64,000 nucleotides of DNA from Pseudomonas sp. FP2309 (GCF_030687575.1 NZ_CP117439.1:2781501-2845500), one strand, 5' to 3'; positions 33,537 to 42,585 are shown, counted from the first letter of the stretch. Numbers and translations: made by a program. The notes: a model not told the origin generated them from the sequence alone.

Positions 33537-33631
33537 TGTGGCGAGGGAGCTTGCTCCAGCTGGCCCGCGTAGCGGCCCTAAAAACAATGGGGCTGTTGCG
33601 CACTCCAGCGGGAGCAATCTCCCTCGCCACA
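33537..33631. repeat. Pseudomonas REP-type inverted pair
   Basis: TGTGGCGAGGGAG at 33537-33549 is perfectly inverted as CTCCCTCGCCACA at 33619-33631, with inner GCTTGCTCC and GGAGCAA and a central GGCCCGCGTAGCGGCC. This is a known P. fluorescens intergenic REP doublet. It follows the reductase gene and may stabilise its transcript 3' end. Confidence 0.8.
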
Positions 33632-33745
33632 TATGACTTTTCGTGTGTGGCAGCCACGCGCAAGCGCATTGCAGGCTCGTACAATCAAGCGTGCTCGGTT
33701 TGCGATTAGATCCGCGGTTTCGACTCGATCAGAAGGGCCACGCCG

Positions 33746-34717
33746 ATGTTCTTCAAGAAAAAACAGCCGATGCAGGAGCTTGCCGCCGTCCTCAAGCAGC
33801 TGCTGGCTGGTGAGGTGTTGCAAACTCACGCGCTGCAAGCTTATCCGCCGCTGCAGGCCGACCTGGAGCAACTCGCCACACAACGTGCGCAAGCTGTGCG
33901 GCAGTTGCTGTTGGCCGAGCAGTCAGCCCGCGACCAGGCTGCCCAAGGGGCGCGCAGCGAACAGGCACTTGCCGTGCTTCGCCAGCAACTGCAGCAGGCC
34001 GGGCAGCGTGAACAGGCGCTGGAAGCCGAGTTGCGTGAGCATGTGCAGCGCGCCCTTGCGCATCAACACGAGACGCAGATCTGGGAGCTGCTGCTCTGCA
34101 CCATGACTGAGGGCTGTTGGGACATCACCGTGGTCAACGGTAACGTGCAAGACCCCGCCAGTCGCATGCGGATTTTCAATCAGTTCCGCCTGCTCCTGGG
34201 CTACGCGCCCGATGAGTTGCCCGACGGCTGGGACGCGCAGGTCAGCATTACCCACCCCGATGACCTGCCGAAGATCATGGCGATCTTCGACCGGGAAATC
34301 CTGGCGCCCCAAGGCAGCGGTGAGTACGTGGTTGAATACCGGATGCGCCACAAGACCCGGGATTACATCTGGTGTCGCGAGCGTGGGCGGGCAGTGCGTG
34401 ATGCCCAGGGCTGTCTGACGCGGGTGCTCGGCGCGGTACGGGACATCAGCGATGAGCAGTCGGCGAAGACCACTCACCAGCAGTTGCTCGAACACAATCA
34501 GGCCACCTACGGCCAAATCGCCACGGTGGTGAGTGTGATCAAGGGCATCGCTGACCAGACCAACTTGCTGGCCTTGAATGCCGCCATTGAAGCGGCCAGA
34601 GCCGGCGAGGTTGGACGTGGGTTTTCGGTGGTCGCCGATGAGGTGCGCAAGCTGGCGGAAAACACCCGCCAGGCGACTCATCAGATCCAGACGATGCTGC
34701 ATCAGCACGAACGCTAG
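33746..34717 (+). CDS. Soluble PAS-domain chemoreceptor-like protein with shortened signalling domain
   Basis: A 323-residue protein with no membrane segment. Residues 20-110 form a glutamine- and alanine-rich coiled coil. About 115-245 is a PAS domain ending in a PAC motif ([27 protein letters not shown]). About 255-323 covers the MCP hairpin-tip region ([39 protein letters not shown]). It stops soon after the tip, so the long antiparallel bundle of a full chemoreceptor is missing. It may form small cytoplasmic signalling units. Its place next to HPA genes suggests taxis or sensing linked to aromatic metabolism. Confidence 0.82.
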   Translation: MFFKKKQPMQELAAVLKQLLAGEVLQTHALQAYPPLQADLEQLATQRAQAVRQLLLAEQSARDQAAQGARSEQALAVLRQQLQQAGQREQALEAELREHVQRALAHQHETQIWELLLCTMTEGCWDITVVNGNVQDPASRMRIFNQFRLLLGYAPDELPDGWDAQVSITHPDDLPKIMAIFDREILAPQGSGEYVVEYRMRHKTRDYIWCRERGRAVRDAQGCLTRVLGAVRDISDEQSAKTTHQQLLEHNQATYGQIATVVSVIKGIADQTNLLALNAAIEAARAGEVGRGFSVVADEVRKLAENTRQATHQIQTMLHQHER

Positions 34718-34750
34718 GACGGAGCTGCGCCGCGCAGCTCCTCAAATCGG

Positions 34751-36079
34751 TCAGAAGGGCACAGCCACGGTCAATTGGCTGTAAAGGTTGGTGCCGTTGC
34801 CACCCACCTGGTTACCGCCGCTGTCGGCATCCTTTTTGGGTTGGTAAATGCCCACCAGCGGGCTGATGATCAGGTGGCTGTTGACCGCCCATTCGGCGTA
34901 CAGGTCCAGTTCCCGGGCGTCGAGGTTCAACGCATCGTTTTTGCGCAGGGTATTGAAGTCGAAGTACAGCGCGCCGACTGTCAGGTTCTCCAGGGGCGTC
35001 GCCTTGAGACCGACGTGATGGATACCGGTGTTGCTGTTGAACGGGCCGGCATAGTTGGAGGCGACTTCACCCTGGAACCAGGTGCCGTAGCCGGTGCTGA
35101 GTCCGGTGAACAGCGGGTCCCATTTTTGCGAATAGCGCGTGTAGCGGTAAGTCAATTTGGGCGACCAACTGACATCGGCGAAGGTGTAGCCGGCCTCGGC
35201 GTACCAGGCTTTTTCCGGCCCTGCGTCCTTGTCCTGCCAGGCGTATTCGAAGGCGAAGCTGGCGTTGTCGATACCGGCGCTGCCTTCGCCGCGCAGGCTG
35301 TAAGTGTCCAGCCCCTCGCGCTGTTTCTGGAAGTCGCTGGCCCACTGGTCGGTGACGTTCATGCCGTGAACCCAGGTCAAGCCCAGCGTGCCGGCTGCGG
35401 CCGTGTAGTCGAGGGTGCCCGCCGCCAGTTCGGTTTCAGCCTGGGCGCGGTTGTTCGATTTGAGCCACAGCACCGAACCGTGCAGGCCTTCTTGCCCGCC
35501 CAGACGCAGCACCGCCGTGCGGTCGAAGGCGTGGCGTGCCGCCAGGTAATAGGCGCCGCCTCGGTTCAGCGCGCCGTCAGCCGGGCCTTTGCCCAGGTTG
35601 GGGCCGTCGTCGTTGATCAGGAACCCCCGGCCGATCTTGACCACTTGGCGACCGACGGAAAAATCCACACCGTCCTTGCCCAGCGCCGGGAACAGGTCGG
35701 CCGATCGCCATCCGAGGTACGCGTCTTCGATTTTGGTGGTGCGTTCGCTGCCATCGGTGTTGCCCGCCGCGTCGCCATCGCCCCAGGTACCGGAGCTGAC
35801 CCAATTGAGCGCGCCATATGCGGTGCCGTACCCGGCCAGGCCCTGGTCGCCGCTTACCCCATACTTGATGAACCCTTCGCGCCAGGTCGAGCCACCCGCT
35901 GTGCCGTCGTAGTTGTGGCGGCTGTTGAACAGGCCGTATACCGCCAGGAAGTCCGCATTCAGGTGGGTGTCCTCGTCGGCATACAACGCATAGGCCTGGG
36001 CCGACGAATGGCCGATCAACAACGCGATTCCCAGCCCGACGGCTAAGGACAGCGTGCGTGGTTTCAGTGTGTGTTCCAT
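34751..36079 (-). CDS. Outer-membrane channel, alginate-export-like family
   Basis: A 442-residue beta-barrel protein with a signal peptide (basic MEHTLKPR, hydrophobic core, cleavage near AQA at about residue 29) and alternating amphipathic strands ending in a terminal Phe (TVAVPF). The segment KIEDAYLGWRSADLF and VDFSVGRQ resemble AlgE-family export channels and Pseudomonas outer-membrane porins. The ATG at 36079 has GGGGAA upstream; an earlier ATG is less likely. It is divergent from the permease, sharing the region with a FeaR-like site pair, so a role as outer-membrane entry for tyramine or a related amine is inferred. Confidence 0.7.
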   Translation of the reverse strand: MEHTLKPRTLSLAVGLGIALLIGHSSAQAYALYADEDTHLNADFLAVYGLFNSRHNYDGTAGGSTWREGFIKYGVSGDQGLAGYGTAYGALNWVSSGTWGDGDAAGNTDGSERTTKIEDAYLGWRSADLFPALGKDGVDFSVGRQVVKIGRGFLINDDGPNLGKGPADGALNRGGAYYLAARHAFDRTAVLRLGGQEGLHGSVLWLKSNNRAQAETELAAGTLDYTAAAGTLGLTWVHGMNVTDQWASDFQKQREGLDTYSLRGEGSAGIDNASFAFEYAWQDKDAGPEKAWYAEAGYTFADVSWSPKLTYRYTRYSQKWDPLFTGLSTGYGTWFQGEVASNYAGPFNSNTGIHHVGLKATPLENLTVGALYFDFNTLRKNDALNLDARELDLYAEWAVNSHLIISPLVGIYQPKKDADSGGNQVGGNGTNLYSQLTVAVPF

Positions 36080-36191
36080 TGTTATATTCCCCAGCATGGT
36101 TAGGTCCAGGGCGCATTAAGATGACCGCAGGCGCGGGAAGTCTTTCATCTGCGTGCCACGCAATTGATCCTGCCCGCCAACCCGTATGCCT

Positions 36192-36230
36192 TGGCAGGCA
36201 GCAACAAAAGCCACGGCAGACATGGGCAAG
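36192..36230 (+). promoter_or_regulatory. Tandem FeaR-like sites before the permease
   Basis: Distal TGGCA-GGCAGCAA-CAAA (36192-36208) and proximal CGGCA-GACATGGG-CAAG (36214-36230), start-to-start 22 bp, same order and spacing as at 31156-31194 and 45181-45219. It lies between the divergent porin and permease genes and could serve both. Confidence 0.65.
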
Positions 36231-36369
36231 ACGATCGGCGCTCGGGAGGTGCACAGTGATTTGCGCACGATGCCGTTTCGATCAGGGACTGGCTGGGGAG
36301 GGCATTATCGCCAGCTCCTTGTACGGCTCGATGCATCCAATCAGAAATCCGCTTTCGAGGATCCGCACC

Positions 36370-37869
36370 ATGTCGATCAATGACCGGCTCACACAGCATT
36401 TGAAACGGGGCAGCGTCGGGTTTCCGACCGCGCTGGCCAGCACTATTGGCCTGATCATGGCCAGCCCGGTGATTCTCACCGCAACCATGGGCTTCGGTAT
36501 CGGCGGGAGCGCCTTCGCGGTGGCCATGCTGATTGCAGTGGTGATGATGTTGGCCCAGGCGACCACCTTCGCCGAAGCCGCCTCGATCCTGCCGACCACC
36601 GGCTCGGTCTACGACTACATCAATTGCGGCATGGGCCGTTTCTTTGCGATCACCGGCACGTTGTCGGCGTACCTGATCGTGCATGTGTTCGCCGGCACCG
36701 CCGAGACGATTCTGTCCGGGGTCATGGCGCTGGTGAACTTCGAGCACCTCAATACCCTGGCGGAGTCTGCCGGCGGTTCATGGTTGCTGGGGGTAGGGTT
36801 CGTCGTGGTGTTCGGCATTCTTAATGCCTTTGGCGTCAGCGCCTTCGGCAGGGCCGAGATCATCCTGACCTTTGGCATGTGGACGACCCTGATGGTGTTC
36901 GGCGTGCTCGGCCTGATCGCGGCACCGGCGGTGCAACTGGAGGGCTGGTTCGGCGTGTCGCTGGTGGGCACCGACCTGATCACCATTCTGTCGCTGGTGG
37001 GCATGGCCATGTTCATGTTCGTCGGGTGCGAGTTCGTCACGCCGTTGGCCCCGGACTTGCGCAATTCGGCCAAGGTCATGCCCAAGGCCATGATTTTCGG
37101 CTTGTTGAGCGTGGCCGCCTGCATGTTTATCTACGGCGCCGCGATGAAGCGCCAGGTGGAAAACGTGGTGCTGGATGCCGCGACCGGCGTGCACCTGCTC
37201 GACACACCCATGGCAATCCCACGCTTTGCCCAGCAGGTCATGGGGGATATTGGCCCGCTGTGGCTGGGGATCGGTTTCCTGTTTGCCGGTGCCGCCACCA
37301 TTAACACGCTCATGGCGGGCGTGCCGAGGATTCTCTACGGCATGGCGGTGGACGGTGCGTTGCCCAGGGTCTTCACTTATTTGCACCCGCGCTTCAAGAC
37401 GCCGCTGCTGTGCATACTGGTGGCGATGCTGATTCCGTGTCTGTATGCCCTGTGGTTAGGCGGCAACACCGACAACATCATGCACCTGGTGCTGGCGGCG
37501 GTGTGCGCGTGGAGCTTCTCATACCTGCTGGTGACGCTGTCGGTGGTGATCCTGCGCATTCGTCGTCCGGATCTGCCACGGGCCTATCGTTCGCCGTTTT
37601 TCCCGTTGCCACAGATTCTTTCCAGCGTCGGTATCTTGCTGGGCATGTGGTTCATTACCCCGCCGGGCATGAACCCAGCGGACATTTATGTGCCGTTCGG
37701 GGTGATGCTCGGAATCACGGCTTCATACGCGCTGTTTTGGACACTGGTGGTACAGAAGGTCAATCCATTCAAGCCGGCTTCGGTAGAAGAAGTGCTGGCC
37801 AAGGAGTTCTCCCATGAGCCTGGCAACCCTCACAACCGTTATCTCGAGCAGGCTGCAAAAGCTGTCTGA
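36370..37869 (+). CDS. APC-family amino acid/amine permease
   Basis: A 499-residue inner-membrane transporter of the amino acid-polyamine-organocation family with about 12 hydrophobic segments. It has the N-terminal GFPTALASTIGLIMASPVI opening and GFGIGGSAFAV in the first helices, and the AEAASILPTTGSVYDYI stretch typical of APC helix 2-3. Start at 36370 with GAGGA upstream; a longer frame reaching back past 36100 has no support. It overlaps the next gene by 56 nt. Context and the FeaR-like promoter sites suggest tyramine or another aromatic amine as substrate. Confidence 0.83.
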   Translation: MSINDRLTQHLKRGSVGFPTALASTIGLIMASPVILTATMGFGIGGSAFAVAMLIAVVMMLAQATTFAEAASILPTTGSVYDYINCGMGRFFAITGTLSAYLIVHVFAGTAETILSGVMALVNFEHLNTLAESAGGSWLLGVGFVVVFGILNAFGVSAFGRAEIILTFGMWTTLMVFGVLGLIAAPAVQLEGWFGVSLVGTDLITILSLVGMAMFMFVGCEFVTPLAPDLRNSAKVMPKAMIFGLLSVAACMFIYGAAMKRQVENVVLDAATGVHLLDTPMAIPRFAQQVMGDIGPLWLGIGFLFAGAATINTLMAGVPRILYGMAVDGALPRVFTYLHPRFKTPLLCILVAMLIPCLYALWLGGNTDNIMHLVLAAVCAWSFSYLLVTLSVVILRIRRPDLPRAYRSPFFPLPQILSSVGILLGMWFITPPGMNPADIYVPFGVMLGITASYALFWTLVVQKVNPFKPASVEEVLAKEFSHEPGNPHNRYLEQAAKAV

Positions 37870-38434
37870 GCTGTTCAGCGCCCAACGGGCCCCGGCCGGT
37901 TACCGGCCGGGGGTCACGCTTGAGTACGTGCGGCGTAATCTTGGGCTGGCGAGTTTCGCCTCGACGGGGCGCGCCCAGGCAAGGTTTTGCCTGGAGGACA
38001 TCGGTCTTCAGGTCGATGTTGCCGAGCGCACCGAAGCGCAATTGCTGATGCACCTGGTCATGACCGAATTCATGTTCACGGTGCCCGCCTCAGAGCGGGG
38101 CAGTGCGCGCTTTGAACTGCACCACAGCGGGTCGATTCGACGCACGGGGCTGGCCTGTCGGCAACGGGCAGGAGCGCCGGTTTTGCTGGCCAGGCTCCAG
38201 GCTGCCTTGAACGACGATCCCAGCCTGCATCAAGCCTTGATGGGGTTGGACTTCAAGCGCCTGCACCTCGATTTGAGCGGGCAGCAATGGCACGTGCGGC
38301 TTGAACACATGGGCGGTAGCGAGGTGGTCAACCGCATGCCGGCGTTCCGGCGCTACATCCCCTTGAGCGGCGCGCAGCGAGCCGGGTTGCTGACGGTCCT
38401 CGCAGGTTTACAGCGGGTATTGGGCGCGCTTTGA
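37814..38434 (+). CDS. DUF3156-like protein of unknown function
   Basis: A 206-residue protein I assign only tentatively to the DUF3156 family found in Pseudomonas next to amine-uptake genes. Visible features are a basic amphipathic N-terminus, LEYVRRNLGLASF near residue 37, several beta-strand-like stretches, and no signal peptide or membrane segment. Its first 56 nt overlap the permease 3' end in another frame, with AAGGAG 8 nt before the ATG, so translation is probably coupled. It could be an accessory factor for the permease or oxidase. No function can be named. Confidence 0.65.
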   Translation: MSLATLTTVISSRLQKLSELFSAQRAPAGYRPGVTLEYVRRNLGLASFASTGRAQARFCLEDIGLQVDVAERTEAQLLMHLVMTEFMFTVPASERGSARFELHHSGSIRRTGLACRQRAGAPVLLARLQAALNDDPSLHQALMGLDFKRLHLDLSGQQWHVRLEHMGGSEVVNRMPAFRRYIPLSGAQRAGLLTVLAGLQRVLGAL

Positions 38435-38497
38435 GTTGAGGAATTGGCATCATTAGTGCTTCTACAGTCGGTATCACGCACTTGTTGCGCCTATATA

Positions 38498-38511
38498 GAT
38501 AACATGTTAAC
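38498..38511. promoter_or_regulatory. GTTAAC-type palindrome before feaR (candidate HpaR operator)
   Basis: GATAACATGTTAAC, one base from a perfect palindrome, followed by TATTGG. It belongs to the same family as the sites before hpaR1 and hpaG1. It lies 39 bp before the feaR start, where repressor binding would block initiation. Confidence 0.5.
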
Positions 38512-38525
38512 TATTGGCCGACAAA

Positions 38526-38533
38526 AACAAGAA
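38526..38533 (+). promoter_or_regulatory. Candidate Hfq/Crc CA motif in the feaR leader
   Basis: AACAAGAA lies within GACAAAAACAAGAAA just before the feaR ribosome site and matches AANAANAA. The same GACAAAAACAA word occurs in the hpaD leader. Confidence 0.4.
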
Positions 38534-38550
38534 ACCATTGTGGAGATGCC

Positions 38551-39513
38551 ATGAGCACTTATCAGTCTGCGCACTGTGGGTTGGAAACCTGGACTCAGGA
38601 TCTGCGAGCGGCGTGCGGTCATTTCGACACGGAACTGGCCTTCAACCGTTCACTGTTCATCGGTGAGGTTTCCAAGCACTCCCGCGGCGACCTGTCACTG
38701 GCCAACCTGCGTACCAATGCCGGCCTGATCAAGCGCGAGCGACCCAATGCCGATCACGACATGGACCAGCATTGCTTCCTCGTCAGCCAGCGCAGCGGCT
38801 ATTGCCAGATCACCCAGAATGGCCAGGTCATTCAGCTGGCCCCCGGCGAGATGTTACTGATGGATTCCACGGGTTCGATCGAGATCAGCCCCTTCGGCCT
38901 TATCGAACATGCCTCTTTGTCACTCTCGCGCAATCAAGTGTGCAAGCAGCTGGGCAGCGCCTCGAAAACCTTCGGCAAGATCTCTTCGAGCAAGGCCTGT
39001 GGGCGCATGCTCCACGTGTTAATGGATCAGCTGTGCCGCGAGGGCCTGGAAGGGCAGGATTCGATTGAAGAGGCCGAGGCGCTGCAAGCGGCGTTTATTT
39101 CCCTGCTCGGTTCAGCCTTTGAACTGCATGACGCCACGGGCGACGGCACTGCATCCTTGCAGGGTAGTAACCTGCGCAGCTATGTGCAAAAAATCATCGA
39201 CGAGTCCCTGACCCAGCCCGGTCTGAGTCCGGTGGGCCTGGCCAGTCGTTTGAACATTTCAGTGCGGCATTTGTACCGTTTGTTTGAAGAGCAGGACGAC
39301 AGCGTCTGTCGCTATATTCAGCGTGCGCGGCTCAAACGCAGCGCGGACGACCTGACCAACCCCTTCCTCAAGAGCGAGTCGATCACCTCGATTGCCTACA
39401 AGTGGGGCTTCACCGATTCTGCGCACTTCAGCCGTTCATTCAAAAAGCAATTCGAGCTGTCGCCCAAGGATTTTCGTTCCACTCATCTGCAGCAAGCGGT
39501 CGGTGCTGTGTAG
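38551..39513 (+). CDS. feaR: FeaR-like AraC-family activator
   Basis: A 320-residue AraC regulator with an N-terminal AraC-binding-like effector domain (FNRSLFIGEVSKHSRGDLSLANL, a cupin-like region) and a C-terminal double HTH (residues about 210-315: LSPVGLASRLNISVRHLYRLFEE and SITSIAYKWGFTDSAHFSRSFKK). Length and layout match E. coli FeaR, the activator of tyramine oxidase and feaB. FeaB-like, permease and amine-oxidase genes nearby carry a shared tandem motif that could be its operator. GGAG precedes the ATG. Identity as FeaR rather than another AraC protein rests largely on context. Confidence 0.78.
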   Translation: MSTYQSAHCGLETWTQDLRAACGHFDTELAFNRSLFIGEVSKHSRGDLSLANLRTNAGLIKRERPNADHDMDQHCFLVSQRSGYCQITQNGQVIQLAPGEMLLMDSTGSIEISPFGLIEHASLSLSRNQVCKQLGSASKTFGKISSSKACGRMLHVLMDQLCREGLEGQDSIEEAEALQAAFISLLGSAFELHDATGDGTASLQGSNLRSYVQKIIDESLTQPGLSPVGLASRLNISVRHLYRLFEEQDDSVCRYIQRARLKRSADDLTNPFLKSESITSIAYKWGFTDSAHFSRSFKKQFELSPKDFRSTHLQQAVGAV

Positions 39514-39528
39514 GGTGTCTGTCTGTCA

Positions 39529-40131
39529 ATGAAACCGCTCACGCTGTCGGCCCATAACATTTGCGCAGTCGCGGTCGAACACTTTGCCGCCCATGGCTAC
39601 GACGCCTCATCGCTGCACGAAATCGCGGTCGGGGCGGGCATGCGCAAAGCGTCGCTGTATGCGCATTTTGTAAGCAAGAACGCGCTGTTTCAGAGGGTCT
39701 TCGAGATTGCCCTGGCCCATGAACACCAGTACATCGCGCAGTGCTTCGAGGACGAAACCGCCCACACCCGTGTGCCGGGGCAATTGCACCTTGAGCGATT
39801 GAGTGAGCGCTATGAAGGGTCGGCGCACTTGCGCTTCCTGTTGCGCACAGCGTACTTTCCGCCGGCGCAAATTCGCAGCGTCATTACGGCAGGATTCGAG
39901 GCTTATCTGGCCAGCATTCGCCAAGACTTTCAGCGCGCCGCGCAAGGGCGGTACAGGACGGTACCACCCGACGCACTTGAAGTATTTGGCGACGCCTACC
40001 TGGGCATCGTCGACAGCTTGCATGTGGAGCTGATCTATTCAACGCCCCATGGCTACGTCAAACGACTTGCGGCCTTGTTGCGGGTGTTCAGTGATTCACT
40101 GTCGCTGCTTGAAGGAGTCGAGCGCTATTGA
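39529..40131 (+). CDS. TetR-family regulator
   Basis: A 200-residue TetR-type protein. The HTH is in residues 5-50 (FAAHGYDASSLHEIAVGAGMRKASLYAHFVSK), followed by a helical ligand-binding domain. It begins 15 bp after the feaR stop on the same strand, so the two may be cotranscribed. No clear ribosome site is visible. It probably represses the convergent SDR-MoaF genes or the feaR unit, but no operator was recognised. Confidence 0.82.
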   Translation: MKPLTLSAHNICAVAVEHFAAHGYDASSLHEIAVGAGMRKASLYAHFVSKNALFQRVFEIALAHEHQYIAQCFEDETAHTRVPGQLHLERLSERYEGSAHLRFLLRTAYFPPAQIRSVITAGFEAYLASIRQDFQRAAQGRYRTVPPDALEVFGDAYLGIVDSLHVELIYSTPHGYVKRLAALLRVFSDSLSLLEGVERY

Positions 40132-40144
40132 ACGGATGCACCAC

Positions 40145-40186
40145 GATCAACATGTGGGAGGGGCAAGCGCCCTCCCATAGTTGATC
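40145..40186. terminator. Bidirectional hairpin / REP-like element
   Basis: GATCAAC-AT-GTGGGAGGGGC pairs with GCCCTCCCA-TA-GTTGATC across a short loop, between the convergent TetR and SDR genes. The GTGGGAGGGGCAAGC core is a common Pseudomonas REP sequence. It probably ends transcripts from both sides. Confidence 0.65.
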
Positions 40187-40207
40187 CGGTTTACATGCCG
40201 ACAGAGG

Positions 40208-40978
40208 TCATTTCACCTCAGGCAACGTCGAGCCGCCATCCACCACGATGGTCTGCCCGGTGATATAAGCTGCCAGATCCGACGCCAGAAACAGCATCGC
40301 CCCGGCAATATCCTGAGCGGCACCCAGCCGTCCCAGCGGCACGCGGCTGGCGATGTCGGCATTGACCTGGCTGTCGCCCAGGTTATCCATGGCCGGCGTG
40401 GCAATCATCCCCGGCTCGACGCCGTTGACGCGCACCTGGTAAGTGGCCAGCTCCAATGCGGCATTGCGGACGAACCCGTTGACCCCTGCCTTTGACGCCG
40501 CGTAATGGCTGAGCCCCGGATAAGCGACCCGTGGCCCGGTGACCGAGGAGGTGACCAACACACAGCCGCCACCTTGACGCTGAAACATCGGCAACGCGGC
40601 CTGGGTCAGCCAGAACAGCGCGCAGAGATTGACTGCCAGCGTGCGCTCCAGCACAGCGGGGGTGATCTGCTCGAATGCAGTCAGCGGGAAATAACCGGCG
40701 TTGTGCACCAGGATATCCAGGCGCCCCCAGTCTCGTTCGATGCCCTTGATCGCGTCGAATACTGCCGTCGCATCGGCCAGATCAAGCTCGATGGCTTCGA
40801 CCTGACACCCACGTCCCGATAATTCGTCGGCCAACGCCCGGGCCTGCGGTCGGAGAAGGTCAACGACCATCACGCGTGCGCCACGCAGCGCAAACGCTTC
40901 GACGATGGCTCGGCCAATGCCTTGCGCGCCGCCGGTGACCAGCACGCTTTTGCCGCTGAAATCCAAGTCTTCAGGCAT
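40208..40978 (-). CDS. Short-chain dehydrogenase/reductase 1 of the moaF unit
   Basis: A 256-residue classical SDR: TGGAQGIGRAI cofactor loop near residue 15, HNAG (an NNAG variant), catalytic Ser in VTSSV, YAASK with the catalytic Tyr/Lys, and the C-terminal ITGQTIVVDGG. Its start overlaps the stop of the preceding SDR by 8 nt, so translation is coupled. MoaE of the Klebsiella monoamine regulon is also an oxidoreductase of this kind next to MoaF. The role could be oxidation of a side-chain hydroxyl of a phenylethanolamine, by inference. Confidence 0.83.
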   Translation of the reverse strand: MPEDLDFSGKSVLVTGGAQGIGRAIVEAFALRGARVMVVDLLRPQARALADELSGRGCQVEAIELDLADATAVFDAIKGIERDWGRLDILVHNAGYFPLTAFEQITPAVLERTLAVNLCALFWLTQAALPMFQRQGGGCVLVTSSVTGPRVAYPGLSHYAASKAGVNGFVRNAALELATYQVRVNGVEPGMIATPAMDNLGDSQVNADIASRVPLGRLGAAQDIAGAMLFLASDLAAYITGQTIVVDGGSTLPEVK

Positions 40979-41771
40979 GTGCACGCTCCATATGGGCGTA
41001 AGCCAGTGTGGGCACGTCGACGATGCTCGAGCCGCCATCGGCGACCACGCTGGCCCCGGTGATGATCGCGGCATCCGGGCTGGCCAGGAAGCGGCACACC
41101 TTGGCGATTTCTTCGGCGCTGGCGGGACGCCGCAACGGAACGTCGGCGCACACGCGGGCATAGGCTTGCTGCAGAGTATCGCCATGGAAACTCATCAACG
41201 GCTGCATTTCCTGGTCGGCCATCGGCGTAGTAACCCACCCCGGGCACACCGCGTTCACCCGAACGCCGCGTGGGCCGTAATCCCGCGCCAGCGAGCGACT
41301 GAGCCCGAGCAGCGCATGCTTGGCGGTGGTGTAGCCGCATACTTCGGGTCCGGCGGCCAGCGAGGCGATGGAGCCGAGCAGCACGATATTGCCAGCGCTT
41401 TCGATCAGTAGCGGCAGGCAGGCGCGAGCGCTGTAGAACGCGCTGTCCAGATTGCTGCGCAAGGCCGCCTCCCAAGTGTGTGGGCTGGTCTGGGTGGCGT
41501 TGCCCACGCCATGCCCACCGGCGCAGGCCAGCAGCACATCGAGGCGGCCGTAGCGTTGACCAATCTGCGCGACGAAACCCTCCCAGGTGGCCGGGCAGGC
41601 CGCATCGCCCACCAGCACCAGGCCGCCGCTGTCCTGCGCAACCTGCTCCAGCGGCTCGCGTCGCCGGCCGATCAGCACCAGGTTGGCGCCTTCGGCCGCG
41701 TACAATCGCGCACAGGCGGCACCGATGCCCGTGCCGGCACCGGTGATGACAACGGTGCGTGGATCAGGCAT
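40971..41771 (-). CDS. Short-chain dehydrogenase/reductase 2 of the moaF unit
   Basis: A 266-residue SDR with TGAGTGIGAACA near residue 10, LLACAGG at the NNAG position (Asn replaced), LGSIAS for the catalytic serine region, and YTTAK with the catalytic Tyr/Lys. It is coupled by 8-nt overlaps to moaF upstream and to the second SDR downstream, so three proteins are made together. Divergence from the other SDR is large, so the two are unlikely to be redundant. They may catalyse successive redox steps on an amine-derived substrate. Confidence 0.83.
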   Translation of the reverse strand: MPDPRTVVITGAGTGIGAACARLYAAEGANLVLIGRRREPLEQVAQDSGGLVLVGDAACPATWEGFVAQIGQRYGRLDVLLACAGGHGVGNATQTSPHTWEAALRSNLDSAFYSARACLPLLIESAGNIVLLGSIASLAAGPEVCGYTTAKHALLGLSRSLARDYGPRGVRVNAVCPGWVTTPMADQEMQPLMSFHGDTLQQAYARVCADVPLRRPASAEEIAKVCRFLASPDAAIITGASVVADGGSSIVDVPTLAYAHMERAHA

Positions 41772-42585
41772 CGGGATACTCCGTGCGGTTGAGCACTTGG
41801 CAGTAGGAACTGACCGGAAAGTTCGACAGCTCATCGAACGACGCACCGGCATAGCCGAAGATCTTGCCGTCGCTGCGGTGCTGTTGCAGGTCGATCAGCA
41901 CCAGGCCTAGGGTCGGGATGATCTTTTCGCGCCAGACAAACAGGTACAGCTGATCGGCGATCTTGTAGTAGTGGCAGCGATCGGTATCGCACAGGCCCTG
42001 CTCCACGCCTTTGAGGCACTGCCAGGCATAGAACTGATCGTTCAGGTAGATGTGCTCGTAGACTTCGCTGGGGCTGTAGCGATACAGGTTGCGCAGGCCG
42101 GTCAGTTCCTGGGTGGGCGCGTGCGGGCATAGGCCGGGCTGCCAGGCTTGATCGAGGCTGCCGTGCAGGAAATCTACTTCTACCGAGGTCAGGGCCTTGC
42201 CGGCCAGGGCGCGGCTGTAGAGTCCTTGCTCGGTATGTTCGCGGTCCGGCATGCGCCCGATCACGGCGGTGAACGACGACGTGGTGGTGTCCAGCACCAG
42301 GCTGATCGACCACGCCTGGCCGGCTTCATGCTTGATGAAATCAACCAGGTACAGGCCCGGGCGTACCGAGGTGGCGCGGTAGACGGCCGAGCCGCTGGAG
42401 TGGCCGTCGGCGGCGTGCCAGTGCAACTGTTCGGTGTCGAAGCGATGCTCGATCTGCCAGCCGTTGGCGAAGTGCAGGGTGAAGGCCTTGCCGTTGAGGT
42501 CGGCAAGGTTGGGCAGGATAAACGCGTCGGGGGCAAAACCATCGGCGAGGGCGCCTACGGTGATCCAGTCGGATGAGGTAGTCAT
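41764..42585 (-). CDS. moaF: MoaF-like protein of a monoamine regulon
   Basis: A 273-residue protein with two related lipocalin-like halves. The N-terminal half has GKAFTLHFANGWQIEHRF and GLYLVDFIKHE. The C-terminal half (YEHIYLNDQFYAWQCLKG, LYLFVWREKIIPTLGLVLIDLQ) matches the MoaF C-terminal domain. The name comes from the Klebsiella monoamine (tyramine) regulon moaEF. Despite older labels it is not a molybdopterin enzyme, and its biochemical role is not established. An ATG 13 codons upstream is less likely; GGAG supports 42585. It is first in the moaF-SDR-SDR unit. Confidence 0.75.
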   Translation of the reverse strand: MTTSSDWITVGALADGFAPDAFILPNLADLNGKAFTLHFANGWQIEHRFDTEQLHWHAADGHSSGSAVYRATSVRPGLYLVDFIKHEAGQAWSISLVLDTTTSSFTAVIGRMPDREHTEQGLYSRALAGKALTSVEVDFLHGSLDQAWQPGLCPHAPTQELTGLRNLYRYSPSEVYEHIYLNDQFYAWQCLKGVEQGLCDTDRCHYYKIADQLYLFVWREKIIPTLGLVLIDLQQHRSDGKIFGYAGASFDELSNFPVSSYCQVLNRTEYPDA

